The notes below the pieces were generated by a model that was not told the DNA's origin, made no database searches, and was given only the letters and a program-made list of their open reading frames with translations. A stretch of 64,000 nt of DNA from NCBI GenBank assembly GCA_023212725.1, contig JALBYF010000003.1:434001-498000 (forward strand). The letters are read 5' to 3'. Positions 10,701 through 21,329 of this stretch are shown one piece after another. Position 1 is the stretch's first letter. Every line of letters begins with the position of its first letter. This DNA comes from Tranzscheliella williamsii (lineage: Eukaryota > Basidiomycota > Ustilaginomycetes > Ustilaginales > Ustilaginaceae). Made by a program: the position numbers and the translations under genes.

Positions 10701-11460
10701 GCGCGAGGTATCGCCGGCTAGCTCTGACGGCAGTAACGAGCCTCTTGCTGCGCGTGGACCGACTTCACGTGTGGTAGACGAAGACTACGATGAAAGCGCC
10801 GCCAGTGCACTGATGGGTCTGGCAGGTGCTACTTCTGCCTCTGCTCCGGCTTCTACATTGGCATCCCAAGATGCCGCCGCCGACGACGGAAGCCTCAGCC
10901 CGGATAAGCATCCGGAAAGCACCCTTGGGAAGCGTCCTTTTGTAGAGGAAGAGACAGGCAAGGGGCCCGGCGACGATTCCTCAAAGCGTCTGAAAAACGA
11001 CAGCCCATCGCATGCAGCATCACCATCCCGAGGCGAAGCAGAGGACACGTCGCAGTCGCCGCTGGATGCGCCCGTAGAAACCATTGCGAACGGGAACGGT
11101 CAACATTCGACAACGCAGGCTATCTCAGAGGAAAGTGGACCGGGAGAAACAGCACTCGCGAAAGGTGGTTCGCCTATCGACGAGGAGGCTCCCGCTGCCG
11201 CCGCCGAAGCGCAAACCCAAGAGTCGACGAGAACGGAACCAGATGGGAAGCCAATGGACGTGGATGAGAGCCCTTCCAAGGATGTTTCTGCCAGCAATGC
11301 CATCCAGCATCCGCCTCAGGCCGCCGACAACGCTGACAAGGCCAAAGAGGAGGAAGAGGGCCAGATTGATGAGGAGGTCGGCGATGCCAGCAATGGCATT
11401 GTGGCCTCTCCGGCCGAGCCGAAGGAGGCGGGCGCTGGTGTGCCCACGCCCGCTGCTTAG
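7759..11460 (+). CDS. CYC8: General transcriptional co-repressor Cyc8/Ssn6 (TPR protein)
   Basis: A single-exon protein of 1233 aa. Residues 1-130 are Pro/His/Gly-rich. Residues about 135-505 are about ten tandem TPR repeats ending in the block AYERAADLDPDNPQIQQRL. The rest is Pro/Gly/Arg-rich, then acidic and Ser-rich with likely nuclear localisation patches such as KRLKND. This order (short low-complexity N-terminus, ten TPRs, long disordered tail) and the TPR sequences match Cyc8/Ssn6, the partner of Tup1 in a nuclear co-repressor recruited by sequence-specific factors to repress glucose, mating and stress genes. The TPR block is the Tup1 and activator contact surface in yeast. The ATG at 7759 opens the frame with no alternative close by. 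A 443-aa ORF in another frame (9446-10777) is only a shadow. Confidence 0.9.
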   Translation: MPPSRHSTHSSHQQHPNPRDLHHSGPPPPHPSGPASHTGPGGPSMHHPHSAYAQSMPPPPGLPPHAMNGSNGPPPGPGGPPPRMMMADVMGANGPPPPPPHIPRSSSAQSHHMIEAGGPAAAPPPHSSPAVQKLALANESAWVSIGSSAEAMEDYERALAAYEAALRQNPYSVPALSAIAGVHRTLDNFEKAVDFFQRVLNIVPENGDTWGSMGHCYLMMDDLQRAYTAYQQALYHLPNPKEPKLWYGIGILYDRYGSLEHAEEAFASVVRMDPNYEKANEIYFRLGIIYKQQNKFPASLDCFRYILNNPPRPLTEIDIWFQIGHVYEQQKEFNAAKEAYERVLAENPNHAKVLQQLGWLYHLSNAGFNNQERAIQFLTKSLESDPNDAQSWYLLGRAYMAGQNYNKAYEAYQQAVYRDGKNPTFWCSIGVLYYQINQYRDALDAYSRAIRLNPYISEVWFDLGSLYEACNNQIGDAIHAYERAADLDPDNPQIQQRLVLLRNAEAKGGELPEAPVPQDVHPTAYANNSGTAPGPPTQIGGGPPSSYPVTLGGPQLAGTGGSRGEIGERDLPGPGHLPQNQSPPFRGAPPPIPTIDDRGSRGPPPGALAPMASGPAGADPHLRGGYPQSRGPSPAPRLDPYGRRMGSPPRRSPPPPTLRSDVHDMHNHGHGHGHAHGHGHDPRGPPPPGAGGPPPPLDQYGRPMPGQMAERERDLEWERERERVARSYPSGGRVTPKNEAGYARSQQGSNAPSPAFGRPPAYGREDPRDYYNNGSSNGPGGHGGYERGPPPGMRHDERGPPPPPFEHERGHFPPPGPRYDPYADGLDGPKGPRPPVGLRGPTPDAERMRPSDYPSHQPMEAPENRGTGVSAGSAGPVGQSAAKSRRGPKGREDLDGMAAPPSPAASAASKKAKAAGSRAGSPWSGKAGTAAKNGSRSDAKGSSGLAGSKKGASTSVKGREDDLASRPASRPASPATGEVVQREVSPASSDGSNEPLAARGPTSRVVDEDYDESAASALMGLAGATSASAPASTLASQDAAADDGSLSPDKHPESTLGKRPFVEEETGKGPGDDSSKRLKNDSPSHAASPSRGEAEDTSQSPLDAPVETIANGNGQHSTTQAISEESGPGETALAKGGSPIDEEAPAAAAEAQTQESTRTEPDGKPMDVDESPSKDVSASNAIQHPPQAADNADKAKEEEEGQIDEEVGDASNGIVASPAEPKEAGAGVPTPAA

Positions 11461-14400
11461 CCGCCTTTCGAAAACATGCCCACTCTCCCCAGAAGGGGGC
11501 AGACTATAGCGGTGCCGACTATTTGTACACCAACACCGAATCAAGCCATCTACATTGAGCTAGTGACGTTCTGTGCGGGAATAGCGCCGTTGGGCAGTGT
11601 AGGCATGGCGTCTCTCCGCTTTCTTTGACAGGCCAAGGCAATAGTTGCTGCCGTCTTGCGGTCACTGTCGTGATAAATGATACTTTATTATGGTGGGGAC
11701 ACGAACATATTTGACGCATTTTGCGTATCAATGCTACGAAAAAGAGGCTGAAAATAGGCTGAAAATAGGCGGGAATTTGAGCCGGTCGCGTTGGGAATTG
11801 CTGACGAAGGCCAAGGGGAGATGGCGCTGAGTTACGGCGTGGCGGCGGTCAGCAGGGGAGCGTTCTCGCGGGCAGTGTGGCGCGGCGGCGGGGCGGCTTC
11901 GCTGAAGCGCGCCGACGGCAGAGCTGCGCGAGCCCACGGCAAGGATGGGTGGGCTGTGTATGGGATCCAGGCCTGATCGTCGACGAGTGATCCAGGGCGG
12001 GGGTCCCTCGATCTTGCCACGCCGGATGCTTACGCCATTCGTCACTGTCAGATCGGGGCCAATATGCGCTGCGGAAGAGCTAACGCATAGCATCGCCGAA
12101 GGGCCATTGGCGCACGGCGTAGCGCGAGGGAAGCTACTGGCTAGCGCGTCGGCCCGCGCACCAACGCATCACTCTCACTTGCACGCCAACGGCTGTCCCT
12201 TCCGAAGCCGCTCGCCATCACACTGCATGCACGCGCCTAACCTCTCCGCCTCCCCTATTCCCTTCCTCGCCGCCAGGGCTGTGTAGCACCCCATGCGCTC
12301 GACAAGACCCACGCTGGCAGCCCTCGCCGTGTGGAGGCTCCCGCTGCACTCACCTCGCTCGACCAGCAACCCCATTCAGCAAACCAGCACCGTGCCTGGC
12401 TTGGCCCGCATCCCATGCCTCCTAGGCCGCATGTCGGTTGGTCAGCGTGGAACTGCTACGCGACTGAGATTGTTGACCGTATCCGCAGCTGTGTTTGTTC
12501 CGCGCTGCATAAGGGGCTTTTCCTTTCTGATTACAGTTCCTTCCGGACCAATGTGCGAGACCGCAGAGCCTCTCCGTTTGCTGTTTCACAGAAACCTTGC
12601 GGCTACTCTGCTACTGCTGCTGCTGCTGCCACTGTGTTGGTTCCGCCTATGCAAGCCACCTCATTGACATCTGGCAACGTATCGGGGAAAAGTGGATCAA
12701 CGCGATGTGATCTAGTCCGATTAGTACTTTCACCACCTGATCCCTCGGAGATCAACGAGTGAGCTGAGCATTTCGTACATGGCATAATAAAGCCCATGAC
12801 GCTTGAGCCATGGAAGTTTCCTGGACCTAAATCGCGCAAAAGTTCTCTGTACGGCCGCACCGAGGCACACATTTGCGTTAGGCGCTCGTACGTACTGCGC
12901 GGCAGATTTTGAATTGTGAGGAGCGTATGCGAAAGGCCTCGCCCCTTTTCGCCTCAACCCCGAGGTCCTTGGCAGGGCGAGTCCAACCAGACCGTCTCCT
13001 TTCCCCTTCGGGATGCGAAGCCTATTCCTCTCATCACATTATGTACCATTTGTGGCAGACGTGCAGATGGAACCAAATACCCTGCAGATGGATGCAAATA
13101 CAATCACAACAGAATCAACGTAGTCTGAACCGCAGCGCAATCGAGTTCAGAGCGACTGGGTTGACTCGAATTTTCTATTCTGGGCCCGTCCGTAGGCTTG
13201 CAAGTGGGAGGGGAGTGAGCGGCTGCGGGCGTACCGCATGCTCTGAAATTCACACTTCGGCTCGCTTGGCCGCTCCTCATCAAACCCAACACTTGCTTGC
13301 GCAGTAACTTTCTCCTCACTCGCTCAGTTTCTCGATCAAAGACGCGACAAGACAAGACCACCCGCATGGACACGGTCGGCTCGGCTTTTCCCCCAGTCAC
13401 TCACTTGCCCTCTCCTCTTTACAGCTGCATTTGCTGACAATCGGTCGGAAGACAGGCCGACTGGCTCAACTCGAAAGTGGTTCTAGTATATTTACACCTA
13501 CAATACAAGGTGTCCTTTCAAGGCGGAAACCGGTGGTCCAAGTCAACCGAGTTCAAGTGCAAGTTCACTTCATTTGTCGGTCGGTCTGTTCGTTGTGCGT
13601 AGGCCCATCAATCAGATCGAGCAAGCAAGCAATCCCGTGGAACCAGTCACAGTGCCAAAGCTAGAGCCAAAAGTCAGAGCCACAGTCGAACCGCCTAGTC
13701 TCTCGCTTTGCCCAGTCTCCTGCTTTGGCTCCACGCCCTCAGCCCCCCCCCGATCCACACCTTCTGCTGCTTCTGTAACCGTCTAGCGTTTTACCCTTTC
13801 TTCCACCCAGTTCCCCGGCATCCTCACCATACTACACCCTTCGCACTCCCAACTGCCGCTCCTACCTCGTCGCTGCCGCTTCCTACGCCCTTTCGTTCTT
13901 CGCCTTTATCTCTTCACGAGTCGCTCTGTCCATCTGCTTCGCCGCATCCCGCCACGAGTCGTCTAGAGCTGCCTTCCTCCCTGCCTATTGTCGCAACCAT
14001 CTGCTCGGTTCCCAGACGCCCATCACCCAGCCTCTCAGCTTTCAGCGGTGTCTCCATTCGCTTGGCAGCTGCGCCCTTTCCATCTGCACCGGTCTAGGCG
14101 CCCTCTGTTAGACAGACAGCGCCAGTCAGCGCTGGGAATAGAGCCGTGGCACCGGTACTCGACCTTCCATTACCACCGAGCTAACAGCAGACACTCCAGG
14201 GCAATCGGCCTCAGCGCAAGTACCAATTCTCTAGACGCCACTGCCCGTCTGCTCAGGCGATCGGAGTAGCGCAACCCCCCCTGTTCTTCCCTCTACTCTC
14301 GGCCCACCCTCCACCGCTTGCTTGCAGAGCTTTCGTGTTCAAAGTCAGCTGCATTCTTCTCGACTATCAACCGACGGTGCCACCAGCCGTACTTGATTCT

Positions 14401-14831
14401 TGTCGTAAGCTCGATCTTCACCCTACGTATTGTCGGTAAGACAAGGTGTCCGTGAGCACTCTGGACTCTCTAGTGGGCTTCTGCGAACAGAAGTACCACG
14501 ATTCAAGTGACCTTTTCCGCCCTCCAAGGTAAGTCGTCATCTCAGCAGTAGTTTCTTCCCACACATGCCATAACAGCACTCAGCTGGATACGAGAGAGGC
14601 GAGCAAAAGCAAAACGCATGCGACGAGCTTTTGGATCAGACCTCTGTGCGCCGGCTGGCCTCTGTTCCGCGTCGAATCCTCGTCTAGTGTCCTGTCGACC
14701 TATTCGTCCCTTTTCTTCCCGGTAAATGCATGCATCTAACTGACGCAGCCTTCTGGTTTCGCGCTTCACTCCGCCGCCGTCACTCGTCCGCTCTGACAGG
14801 ATTTTGATCAACCTGCAGCACCTAGATTTCG
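11461..14831. other. 3.4 kb without a convincing gene, probable long leader of the Bni4-like gene
   Basis: The longest gap in the first third of the window. ORFs here are at most about 140 aa, overlap on both strands and resemble no family. It should hold the CYC8 3' end, with an 11-base direct duplication (GGCTGAAAATA) at 11746-11767, and the promoter and leader of the following gene. A GTAAGT donor at 14529 and acceptors at about 14817 (CAG) and 14825 (TAG) fit an intron in the 5' leader just before the ATG at 14832. The stretch from about 13,700 to 14,300 is C/T-rich, as is common in fungal leaders. Confidence 0.5.
14529..14825 (+). other. Probable 5'-leader intron of the Bni4-like gene
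   Basis: CCAAG/GTAAGT at 14528/14529 is a textbook donor. An acceptor TAG ends at 14825, six bases before the start codon, and an alternative CAG lies eight bases earlier. The segment is not needed for any reading frame, so the call rests on splice signals and position alone. Confidence 0.4.
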
Positions 14832-17800
14832 ATGGCAGTATCAGTGGCTGTAAACTGGACCCCACCGTCGACCTCTCCCCTGCTCGAAGACAGCTACTCC
14901 AACCGCAACAGCCGAGCTTCCTTTGACGCTGCGCTGCCTCCACCTACCATCGATCAGCTTCAACCTTCCCGTCAAGCGTCTACACCTTCGCCCAAACTCG
15001 GACACCGACTGCAAGCTGCCGAGCGAAGCGTGTTGACACCGTCCCCTACTTTGAAAGTCAACACACAAGACGTATCTAGGCCAAACTCGAGCGCTTCAAA
15101 CCGTTCTGGTGCTCCGTCTTCGTCTACTGGCTCATTTGCCGCCCGTTTTGCTCCATCCACCACTCCCTCTGGCAAGGTCTCTCCAGCTTCGCCCGGTTAC
15201 CCTATCACTGGCCCCATGTTTGGTAGTCAGTTCCAGCCGCAGCCATTTGGGCAGTCGACCCCAGGCTATTTTCCCCATCCGAATGGTCCACCACAGCAAC
15301 AGCAGCACCAACAGCATCAACATACTCATCAACAGCAGCAGCAGAATCAATTCGCTTGGATGCAATACCAGCAAATGCTTCAGGCGCAAGCTCAGCACTT
15401 TTATGCCCAACAGCAGCAGCAGCTATCGCCAGACAGCGACGTCAACCCCGGTCCTGATAGCCGGCGGCGGACTTCATCGACGCCCCAGAGACCCCAGCAT
15501 ATCATGTACAATGACACCTTTCGTCGAGAGCAGCAGCACGGCACACAGGCGCCATTCCCTGGCGTCTCGCAGCAGGGCGGCGTCCCGCAGCTGAATCAAA
15601 TGCGCAGTTTCAACAGCCAGCCCATGAACATGGGGCAATTTGGCCAGCTTGCCCAACCCACTCATTCCGCCTCATCCTCCGTCTCTTCCACTGGCGGATT
15701 CCATCCGTACCGAAGGGCCCAGCGAGGAAACTCGGATACTGGTCCGCCTAATGTTCAGGCTGGTGGCCAATTCACTTCTCTTCCTCCTCCTCTTCCCAAT
15801 TCTATCTCCGCTGGCTCGGTTGTTCACCCTCCTCGTGCTCGCACCTCCAGTACTGCCTCTCAGTCATCGTCTCGCGAGACTTCCCCGATGTTGACTGCTG
15901 AGCGAAAGCGTGGGTTTCCAATCTCCTCTTCATCGTCTTCGATTTCAAGCACCACCACGGCGAAGAATGTGCCGCGCGCCCCCAGTTCTCAGGCCGGCCT
16001 CTCCCATTTGCGAGGTGCACCTCCTCGGAGCAACAGCCAGTCATCTATAAATTCTGAAGCCTCGAACCGGACCACGAACGTAGCAGCAGGTACACCAGCT
16101 GCCGCACCCCCTTTGCATCAGCGTTCCGATTCATCCACTTCTGTCAATTCCAATTCCGCTCAAAGGCACACCACGTCGGCACCCCTCGCGTCCAAGAAGC
16201 CTTCACCTCTGTCTCGTCAGGCTGCCAAAGACGACGACGACGAAGCTGTATACGGAGGCAGCGACGATGACAGGGTGGACGGGGGAAGGTCGACGCCTAT
16301 GCCTGGCTATGCACCCAAGTCCTCGAAGAAAACCGGCCTCTCAAGCAAGTTGCGAAAAGCGCTGTCTTTGTCCAATATGAACGAAATTCAACAACAGCAG
16401 CAGCAACAGGCAGACCCTATCAATACAGTTGCTGCAGGGCTTGGGAACGGTCGAGGGCTAGGCGGGCTTCCGAACTCGTCAGGCGATACAAATGCGTCGA
16501 CCGGGTCAACTCGTTCCACGTCACCGCCTCACACGCCTGACAACGGTGCTGCTGCTCCTGGCTCCTCTGGCGCCTCTATCACCTCTCGACGAGGTACACG
16601 ACCACCCGTTGCTGGCAACAATGAAGGCAAGCGCAGTATTTTCAACCGCAAGTTCAACTCGTCTACGGACAACATATCGATCTCGTCCACCGTCTCTAGC
16701 GCTTCTGTCATGTTGCGCAAGGTTGGTAACCTGGGCAAGTTGGCTCGTCGCCACTCGCTGATGGGCCTTACCAATATGTTTAACAAAGACAAGGAGCGAG
16801 AAGGCCGAGGGGGACTGCAAGAAAGCGGCCTCGGCGCCATTCCTGCCGCCTCAGATGACTCGATGCTGAATCTCAACAACAGCAAGGTGAAAAAGTTGAC
16901 CAAGAGCAAGAAGGGCATTCCGGCAACCGCCTCCATCACTCACGCCACCGTCGAGCTGGAAAACACTCGTGCTGTAGACACTGGCATGACCCCAGCTGCC
17001 TCTTACGTCCGACAGCATCAGATCCAGATGCAGGCACGAGCCGAGGCCGATGCTCGCGCTTCTCGAGAGCGAGCCGAGGCTGATGCCAAGGCGCGTGAGG
17101 CAGGGGAGAACCGGCAAAAGATGATTGAGAAGGAGAAGGAGAGGCTCAAAACCAAACGAGGTTGGAGGAAAAAGTTTGGCAGCAACAGCGGCAGCGTTAG
17201 CTCGATTAGCTCCGAGTCTCCCTCTGGTCTCGGCCTTGAGACTCAATACGCTGAGCCGGAAAGCTTTGTCGACAATGGACACTCTGCTTACACCTACAGC
17301 AGCGCTGAAGCCGACCCCGTCGTTTCTACCGTAGCGCCCCAGATCAGCATGCCTTATGCCGACGATGGCTTTGATGCTTCGTTTGACAGCGAGCTTTTGG
17401 ATCCTCCGCACATGCCTGCGGCCGCCGGCATGGGAGGCGAAGACTCTGGCGACGAGCTCGAGACTGACAGCTTGCGACATTGGGGCGAAGGTATTGAGCG
17501 CTCTCGGGCTAGCGCTGCGCAGTTCAAGAATCCGAAGAGCATCTTGAAACCCACAGTGTCGACACCCGACTTGTCTCTTGCTGGTGGTTTCGATAAGCCT
17601 TTCGCCGGCCGTATCCGGGCCAATTCATACGGCGCTCCGCAGACTGCTGCAAACACTTCGGGCCAGCACGGCGCGCCTACCATGACCCACGTCTCGAGCA
17701 GCACAGCTGGCGTCGAGCGCCTCGATGGCGTCGGCGCCAAGATGGATACGCCTGCCGCCTCGCGACCCGGATCTGGATCTGGCGACGCACCGATTCGAGC

Positions 17801-18146
17801 CTCTTCTGCGGGTCCAATTCAGCAAGCGGGAGGGGTATTGGGCCACCACTCGAACTCCTCCATGCCGACGCTGTCGTTGATGTCGGACCCTGCAGGGGCA
17901 GACTTTTCAACGCAGAGGTCGGTGACAGCGCCTTCCCAGGCTAAGAAGAAGCTTTCTTTTGCTGATGACCACATTTTCCATTCGACCTGGCCAGCCAACG
18001 TCTACGACCGCCGTGGCGAGCAAGCTACGTGCAACCGCTTAACACCCCTGTTGGCGCAAAGAATTAAGGAGGAGCTCAACACCTACAAGATGGAAGAAAT
18101 GGCGGTCGCCCCATCTAGCCGAATCTACACCCACTTTTTCGTCTAA
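14832..18146 (+). CDS. Bni4-like scaffold protein with PP1-docking C-terminus
   Basis: A single-exon protein of 1104 aa, mostly Ser/Thr/Pro/Gln-rich and disordered, with polyglutamine runs at about residues 155-200. Conserved islands are a basic block SVMLRKVGNLGKLARRHSL near 625, an Arg/Ala/Glu-rich predicted coiled coil at about 725-780, and the last 70 residues. That tail holds an RVxF-type motif (KKLSF, near 1038), then YDRRGEQATCNRLTPLLAQR and a terminus ending SRIYTHFFV. From memory of the family, this tail resembles the conserved C-terminus of fungal Bni4, which tethers protein phosphatase 1 (Glc7) and chitin synthase machinery to septins at the bud neck. The match is confined mainly to the tail, so the PP1-binding role is inferred and the rest is undefined. 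No catalytic domain is visible. Confidence 0.6.
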   Translation: MAVSVAVNWTPPSTSPLLEDSYSNRNSRASFDAALPPPTIDQLQPSRQASTPSPKLGHRLQAAERSVLTPSPTLKVNTQDVSRPNSSASNRSGAPSSSTGSFAARFAPSTTPSGKVSPASPGYPITGPMFGSQFQPQPFGQSTPGYFPHPNGPPQQQQHQQHQHTHQQQQQNQFAWMQYQQMLQAQAQHFYAQQQQQLSPDSDVNPGPDSRRRTSSTPQRPQHIMYNDTFRREQQHGTQAPFPGVSQQGGVPQLNQMRSFNSQPMNMGQFGQLAQPTHSASSSVSSTGGFHPYRRAQRGNSDTGPPNVQAGGQFTSLPPPLPNSISAGSVVHPPRARTSSTASQSSSRETSPMLTAERKRGFPISSSSSSISSTTTAKNVPRAPSSQAGLSHLRGAPPRSNSQSSINSEASNRTTNVAAGTPAAAPPLHQRSDSSTSVNSNSAQRHTTSAPLASKKPSPLSRQAAKDDDDEAVYGGSDDDRVDGGRSTPMPGYAPKSSKKTGLSSKLRKALSLSNMNEIQQQQQQQADPINTVAAGLGNGRGLGGLPNSSGDTNASTGSTRSTSPPHTPDNGAAAPGSSGASITSRRGTRPPVAGNNEGKRSIFNRKFNSSTDNISISSTVSSASVMLRKVGNLGKLARRHSLMGLTNMFNKDKEREGRGGLQESGLGAIPAASDDSMLNLNNSKVKKLTKSKKGIPATASITHATVELENTRAVDTGMTPAASYVRQHQIQMQARAEADARASRERAEADAKAREAGENRQKMIEKEKERLKTKRGWRKKFGSNSGSVSSISSESPSGLGLETQYAEPESFVDNGHSAYTYSSAEADPVVSTVAPQISMPYADDGFDASFDSELLDPPHMPAAAGMGGEDSGDELETDSLRHWGEGIERSRASAAQFKNPKSILKPTVSTPDLSLAGGFDKPFAGRIRANSYGAPQTAANTSGQHGAPTMTHVSSSTAGVERLDGVGAKMDTPAASRPGSGSGDAPIRASSAGPIQQAGGVLGHHSNSSMPTLSLMSDPAGADFSTQRSVTAPSQAKKKLSFADDHIFHSTWPANVYDRRGEQATCNRLTPLLAQRIKEELNTYKMEEMAVAPSSRIYTHFFV

Positions 18147-20021
18147 GGCGTTGGATTCCACGTCCGTCCTTTCAGCAGCTCCGCGGCTGTAAGCCTGGAT
18201 CTTGGTCACTTTCGCCGCAGAGTCCTCCTTTTCGCATTCGATCCGGCAGCGAGGTGTCCTCACGGTAGTCAAGAACGCTGTGACGGTATTTCCACGCCCA
18301 GTGCCTCTCTGTCTCAGGTAGACGGAGGCCATTCTTTTTCTCACAGGTTCCGCGAAGCGCAAAGCCGCGTCCCCTTTACCTGTTCGGCACGATGCTTGAT
18401 CTAGATGATCAGCCACTCGTTCGTCCTATCTCTCGGTTATCAGACAGCCACTACAAGCACGATGTGCGCTCTCGTTTTGCATGGCTTGGGTTGAGCTGTC
18501 ACGGTCACACCCCAGCCGACTCTGGCAATCACACACGTCACACGTCTCGTCTCTTCAGTGTCCCTCCTCTTGCACGCCAACTACGCCCGTTATACTCGTG
18601 CCCAAGCATATCCATTTCCCCTGCAGCCAGTTTTCCATCGGTCCAGAACACCTCTTGGCCCCATCCTCGCATATGTCTCCGCTCCAACATCAGATAGCCT
18701 CATAGGCGTGCACAAATAGTCACAAAGCGCTTCGATTCTCACATTTGCAACAGCCGTTCCCTTAAGCTGCGTTGGTCTTTTCTTAGCCTGTGTCTGCTCG
18801 ACCCCAATGTGGGGGTGGTCAGCCTTGGAGTCAGAGAAGCCTAGGCGCTGGGTGTCAACATCCGGTCCAGGAAGCATCCCGCCATCTGAGTGGTGGCCAA
18901 TGCGTCCTTCTACCACCTGCATGCGGAAGATTACAACAAGCATACGCTTCACTACCAGCCAGTGGCGCCCGCTTAACAGCGATGGGAGGTAGCAATAGCA
19001 GGGGTTAGGAGTCTGTACATCAGCGTGGCTGAGAGCGCAGCTGTCGGCACGGTGGCCCGGTGCGCTGGGCGCAGGCCAGCAAAAGCGTGTGCCGTCCGGA
19101 ATCCGAATGAATACCACGTCCAAGCACACCAACTAATCACAATCTCATCTTGCTTACGGCCTACGAGCTCAACTATAAAAAAAAAAGATTGGGAAAGCCG
19201 TGCGAAAGGGAGGTCTGACGTCGTTGCAATTGCAGACGAAGTAGCGATCCATTACAAGCAAGACTTGGCCGTAATTCGGATTCACGTCCTTTTTAGCTGC
19301 CTATAGCCAAGCACGCTTAACAGCACTTTAGCTAATCGGTAATTGCATTGTAGTCGATCCGTTGCTCAGTCTGAATTATCTATATCACGTCTGAGCGCCT
19401 TTTCCTTTGGAGTGCCTTTACTCGCCTAGTTCAACAAGTTGGCCTCCGCTCTAATTGTACGTCTAAGCTAGCGACTCTGCTGCGACTGTTGCGACGGCTG
19501 TGGCTGCTGCAAATCGACTGAGGCGCGGTTCTCGTCATCATCTCCCATCACTTACGGAACAGAGCGCCGCAAGCCACCTCCGCAAGCACGTTTCTCCCCG
19601 CGCCCGCCCCTCCACTCGTCGGTCATCACACCATCACATCAAGCACCTTCATCCGCTAGCATCGGCCGTCCTTCACCCACTCGGCCGCGCAAGCTACTAA
19701 GGCATCTGCAATCGCCACCCCGCGTTTCGGCCTTCGCCCTGCCTGCGTCCATCTGCCGCTGTGCTTTGGATTTTACTTACTACTCGTCCCAGTGATCGGC
19801 TTCAGCACTTGTCGACGGACCGTGGACAATAGAGAATTGCACTGTGTTGACGCCCTCACCGCCTTGTCCCAGCGTCAGCATCGCCTTTTTCGACACCGTA
19901 GTGTAGCACCGAGGTCGCCGTTCGAGCCGTTCCATTCTAGCTCAGCTTGACTGTTTCTTTGCTCTTAGACCTTCGCTCGGCGCTTCTTTGTTTCCCCGCA
20001 CCTCGCCAGTATACGCCCGTC
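18147..20021. other. 1.9 kb without a convincing gene upstream of the OSBP gene
   Basis: Only short overlapping ORFs (up to 180 aa on the minus strand at 18590-19132) with no recognisable domain. It contains a run of ten adenines near 19175 and C/T-rich stretches from about 19,550 that look like a fungal leader. The OSBP frame extends 25 codons upstream from a non-ATG codon, so the leader probably ends at the ATG at 20022. Confidence 0.5.
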
Positions 20022-21329
20022 ATGGGTCTACTTGACCATGTCGGCAGCGCCGTTTCTGGCGCCAAGTCGCACATCAAACCATCCAAGGAGGACCGCCCCC
20101 CGGAGGGCGCCAGCGCGGACGATACCGAAGAACTCGACGAAGAGTCCGGAAACATCCTCATGTCGCTCATCGGACAGCTGCGCATAGGTATGGACCTTTC
20201 CAAGGTGACGCTACCTACCTTTGTGCTCGAGCCTAGGTCCATGTTGGAGCGCATCACCGATTTCATGTCGCATCCTGATCTTATCTTTGGAGCTGGCCAG
20301 ATCGAATCGCCGGAAGAACGCTTCCTGCAGGTAACACGATACTACCTCTCCGGCTGGCACATCAAGCCCAAGGGCGTCAAGAAGCCTTACAATCCCATCT
20401 TGGGCGAATTCTTTAGGTGTTCGTACAACTACCCTGACGGTACCAAGGGATACTATATCGCAGAACAGGTATCCCACCATCCGCCCATCAGCGCCTACTA
20501 TTACGTCTCGCCAGAGAATAATCTGCTGATCTACGGCGAGCTGAAGCCGAAGTCCAAGTTCCTGGGCAACTCGGCTGCCACCATTATGGGCGGCGAGAAC
20601 CGCGTATTGCTGCTCGACAAGCAGGACGACGGCGAATACCAAATCTCGATGCCGAATATGTATGCGCGCGGCATCCTATTCGGCAAGATGGTACTCGAGC
20701 TTGGCGACACGAGCAAGATCCGCAACGAAGCAAACGATCTCAGCTGCGACGTGGAATTCAAGACCAAAGGCTACTTTACCGGAACCTACAACGCTGTTGG
20801 CGGCAAGGTGACGAAGGGTACCAAGGCCGTCGGCGAGATTACGGGCAAGTGGAGCGACTCGATGGACTACAAGGACACCACCACGGGCAAGACGGAAGAG
20901 CTGTTTGACGCTCACAAAGCCAAGATGGTGCAGAAAGAGGTGATTCCCGAGGACGAGCAGGAACCCAATGAGTCTCGAAGGTAAGTGTCGCGTTACCTAT
21001 CTTTTATAACGGGCTCACTAACTCATCCGCTTCCCCTTTTTCCATCACCTCTTTCGATATGCTTGTTACCGGCTTGCGTCGTGTTCAGATTATGGAGCAA
21101 AGTTACCGAAGGTATCAAGGAAAAGAATCTGGACAAGGCGACTGACAGCAAGTCGGCCATCGAAGAGAAGCAGCGTTCACTGGCCAAAGAGCGCGAGGAA
21201 AGTGGCAGCGTCTGGTCACCAAAATTCTTCGTGCAAAAGGGTGAAAAGTACTACCCCAAGATGGATGCCATGCCCAGCGACGAATACCGACCCTCTGTCG
21301 TGGTCGACTACTTTGCCAAGGCGCCTTAG
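20022..21329 (+). CDS. Oxysterol-binding protein, Osh4/Kes1 type (2 exons)
   Basis: Exons 20022-20980 and 21089-21329 give 399 aa. The intron (20981-21088, GTAAGT...TTCAG) splits an arginine codon and restores the frame into LWSKVTEGIKEKNLDKAT. The protein has the family fingerprint EQVSHHPPISA near residue 155, NPILGEFFR near residue 128, and KPKSKFLGNS after it. It lacks a PH domain and ankyrin repeats, so it belongs to the short Osh4/Kes1 class, soluble sterol/PI4P exchange proteins acting at Golgi and plasma-membrane contacts. The N-terminal MGLLDHVGSA is the place of the lid helix in this class. If the intron were missed the protein would end at residue 320 without its C-terminal helices. 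Confidence 0.92.

Noticed and set aside
9446..10777. 443-aa ORF in another frame within CYC8
   Set aside because: It shadows the conserved Cyc8 frame and has no recognisable content.
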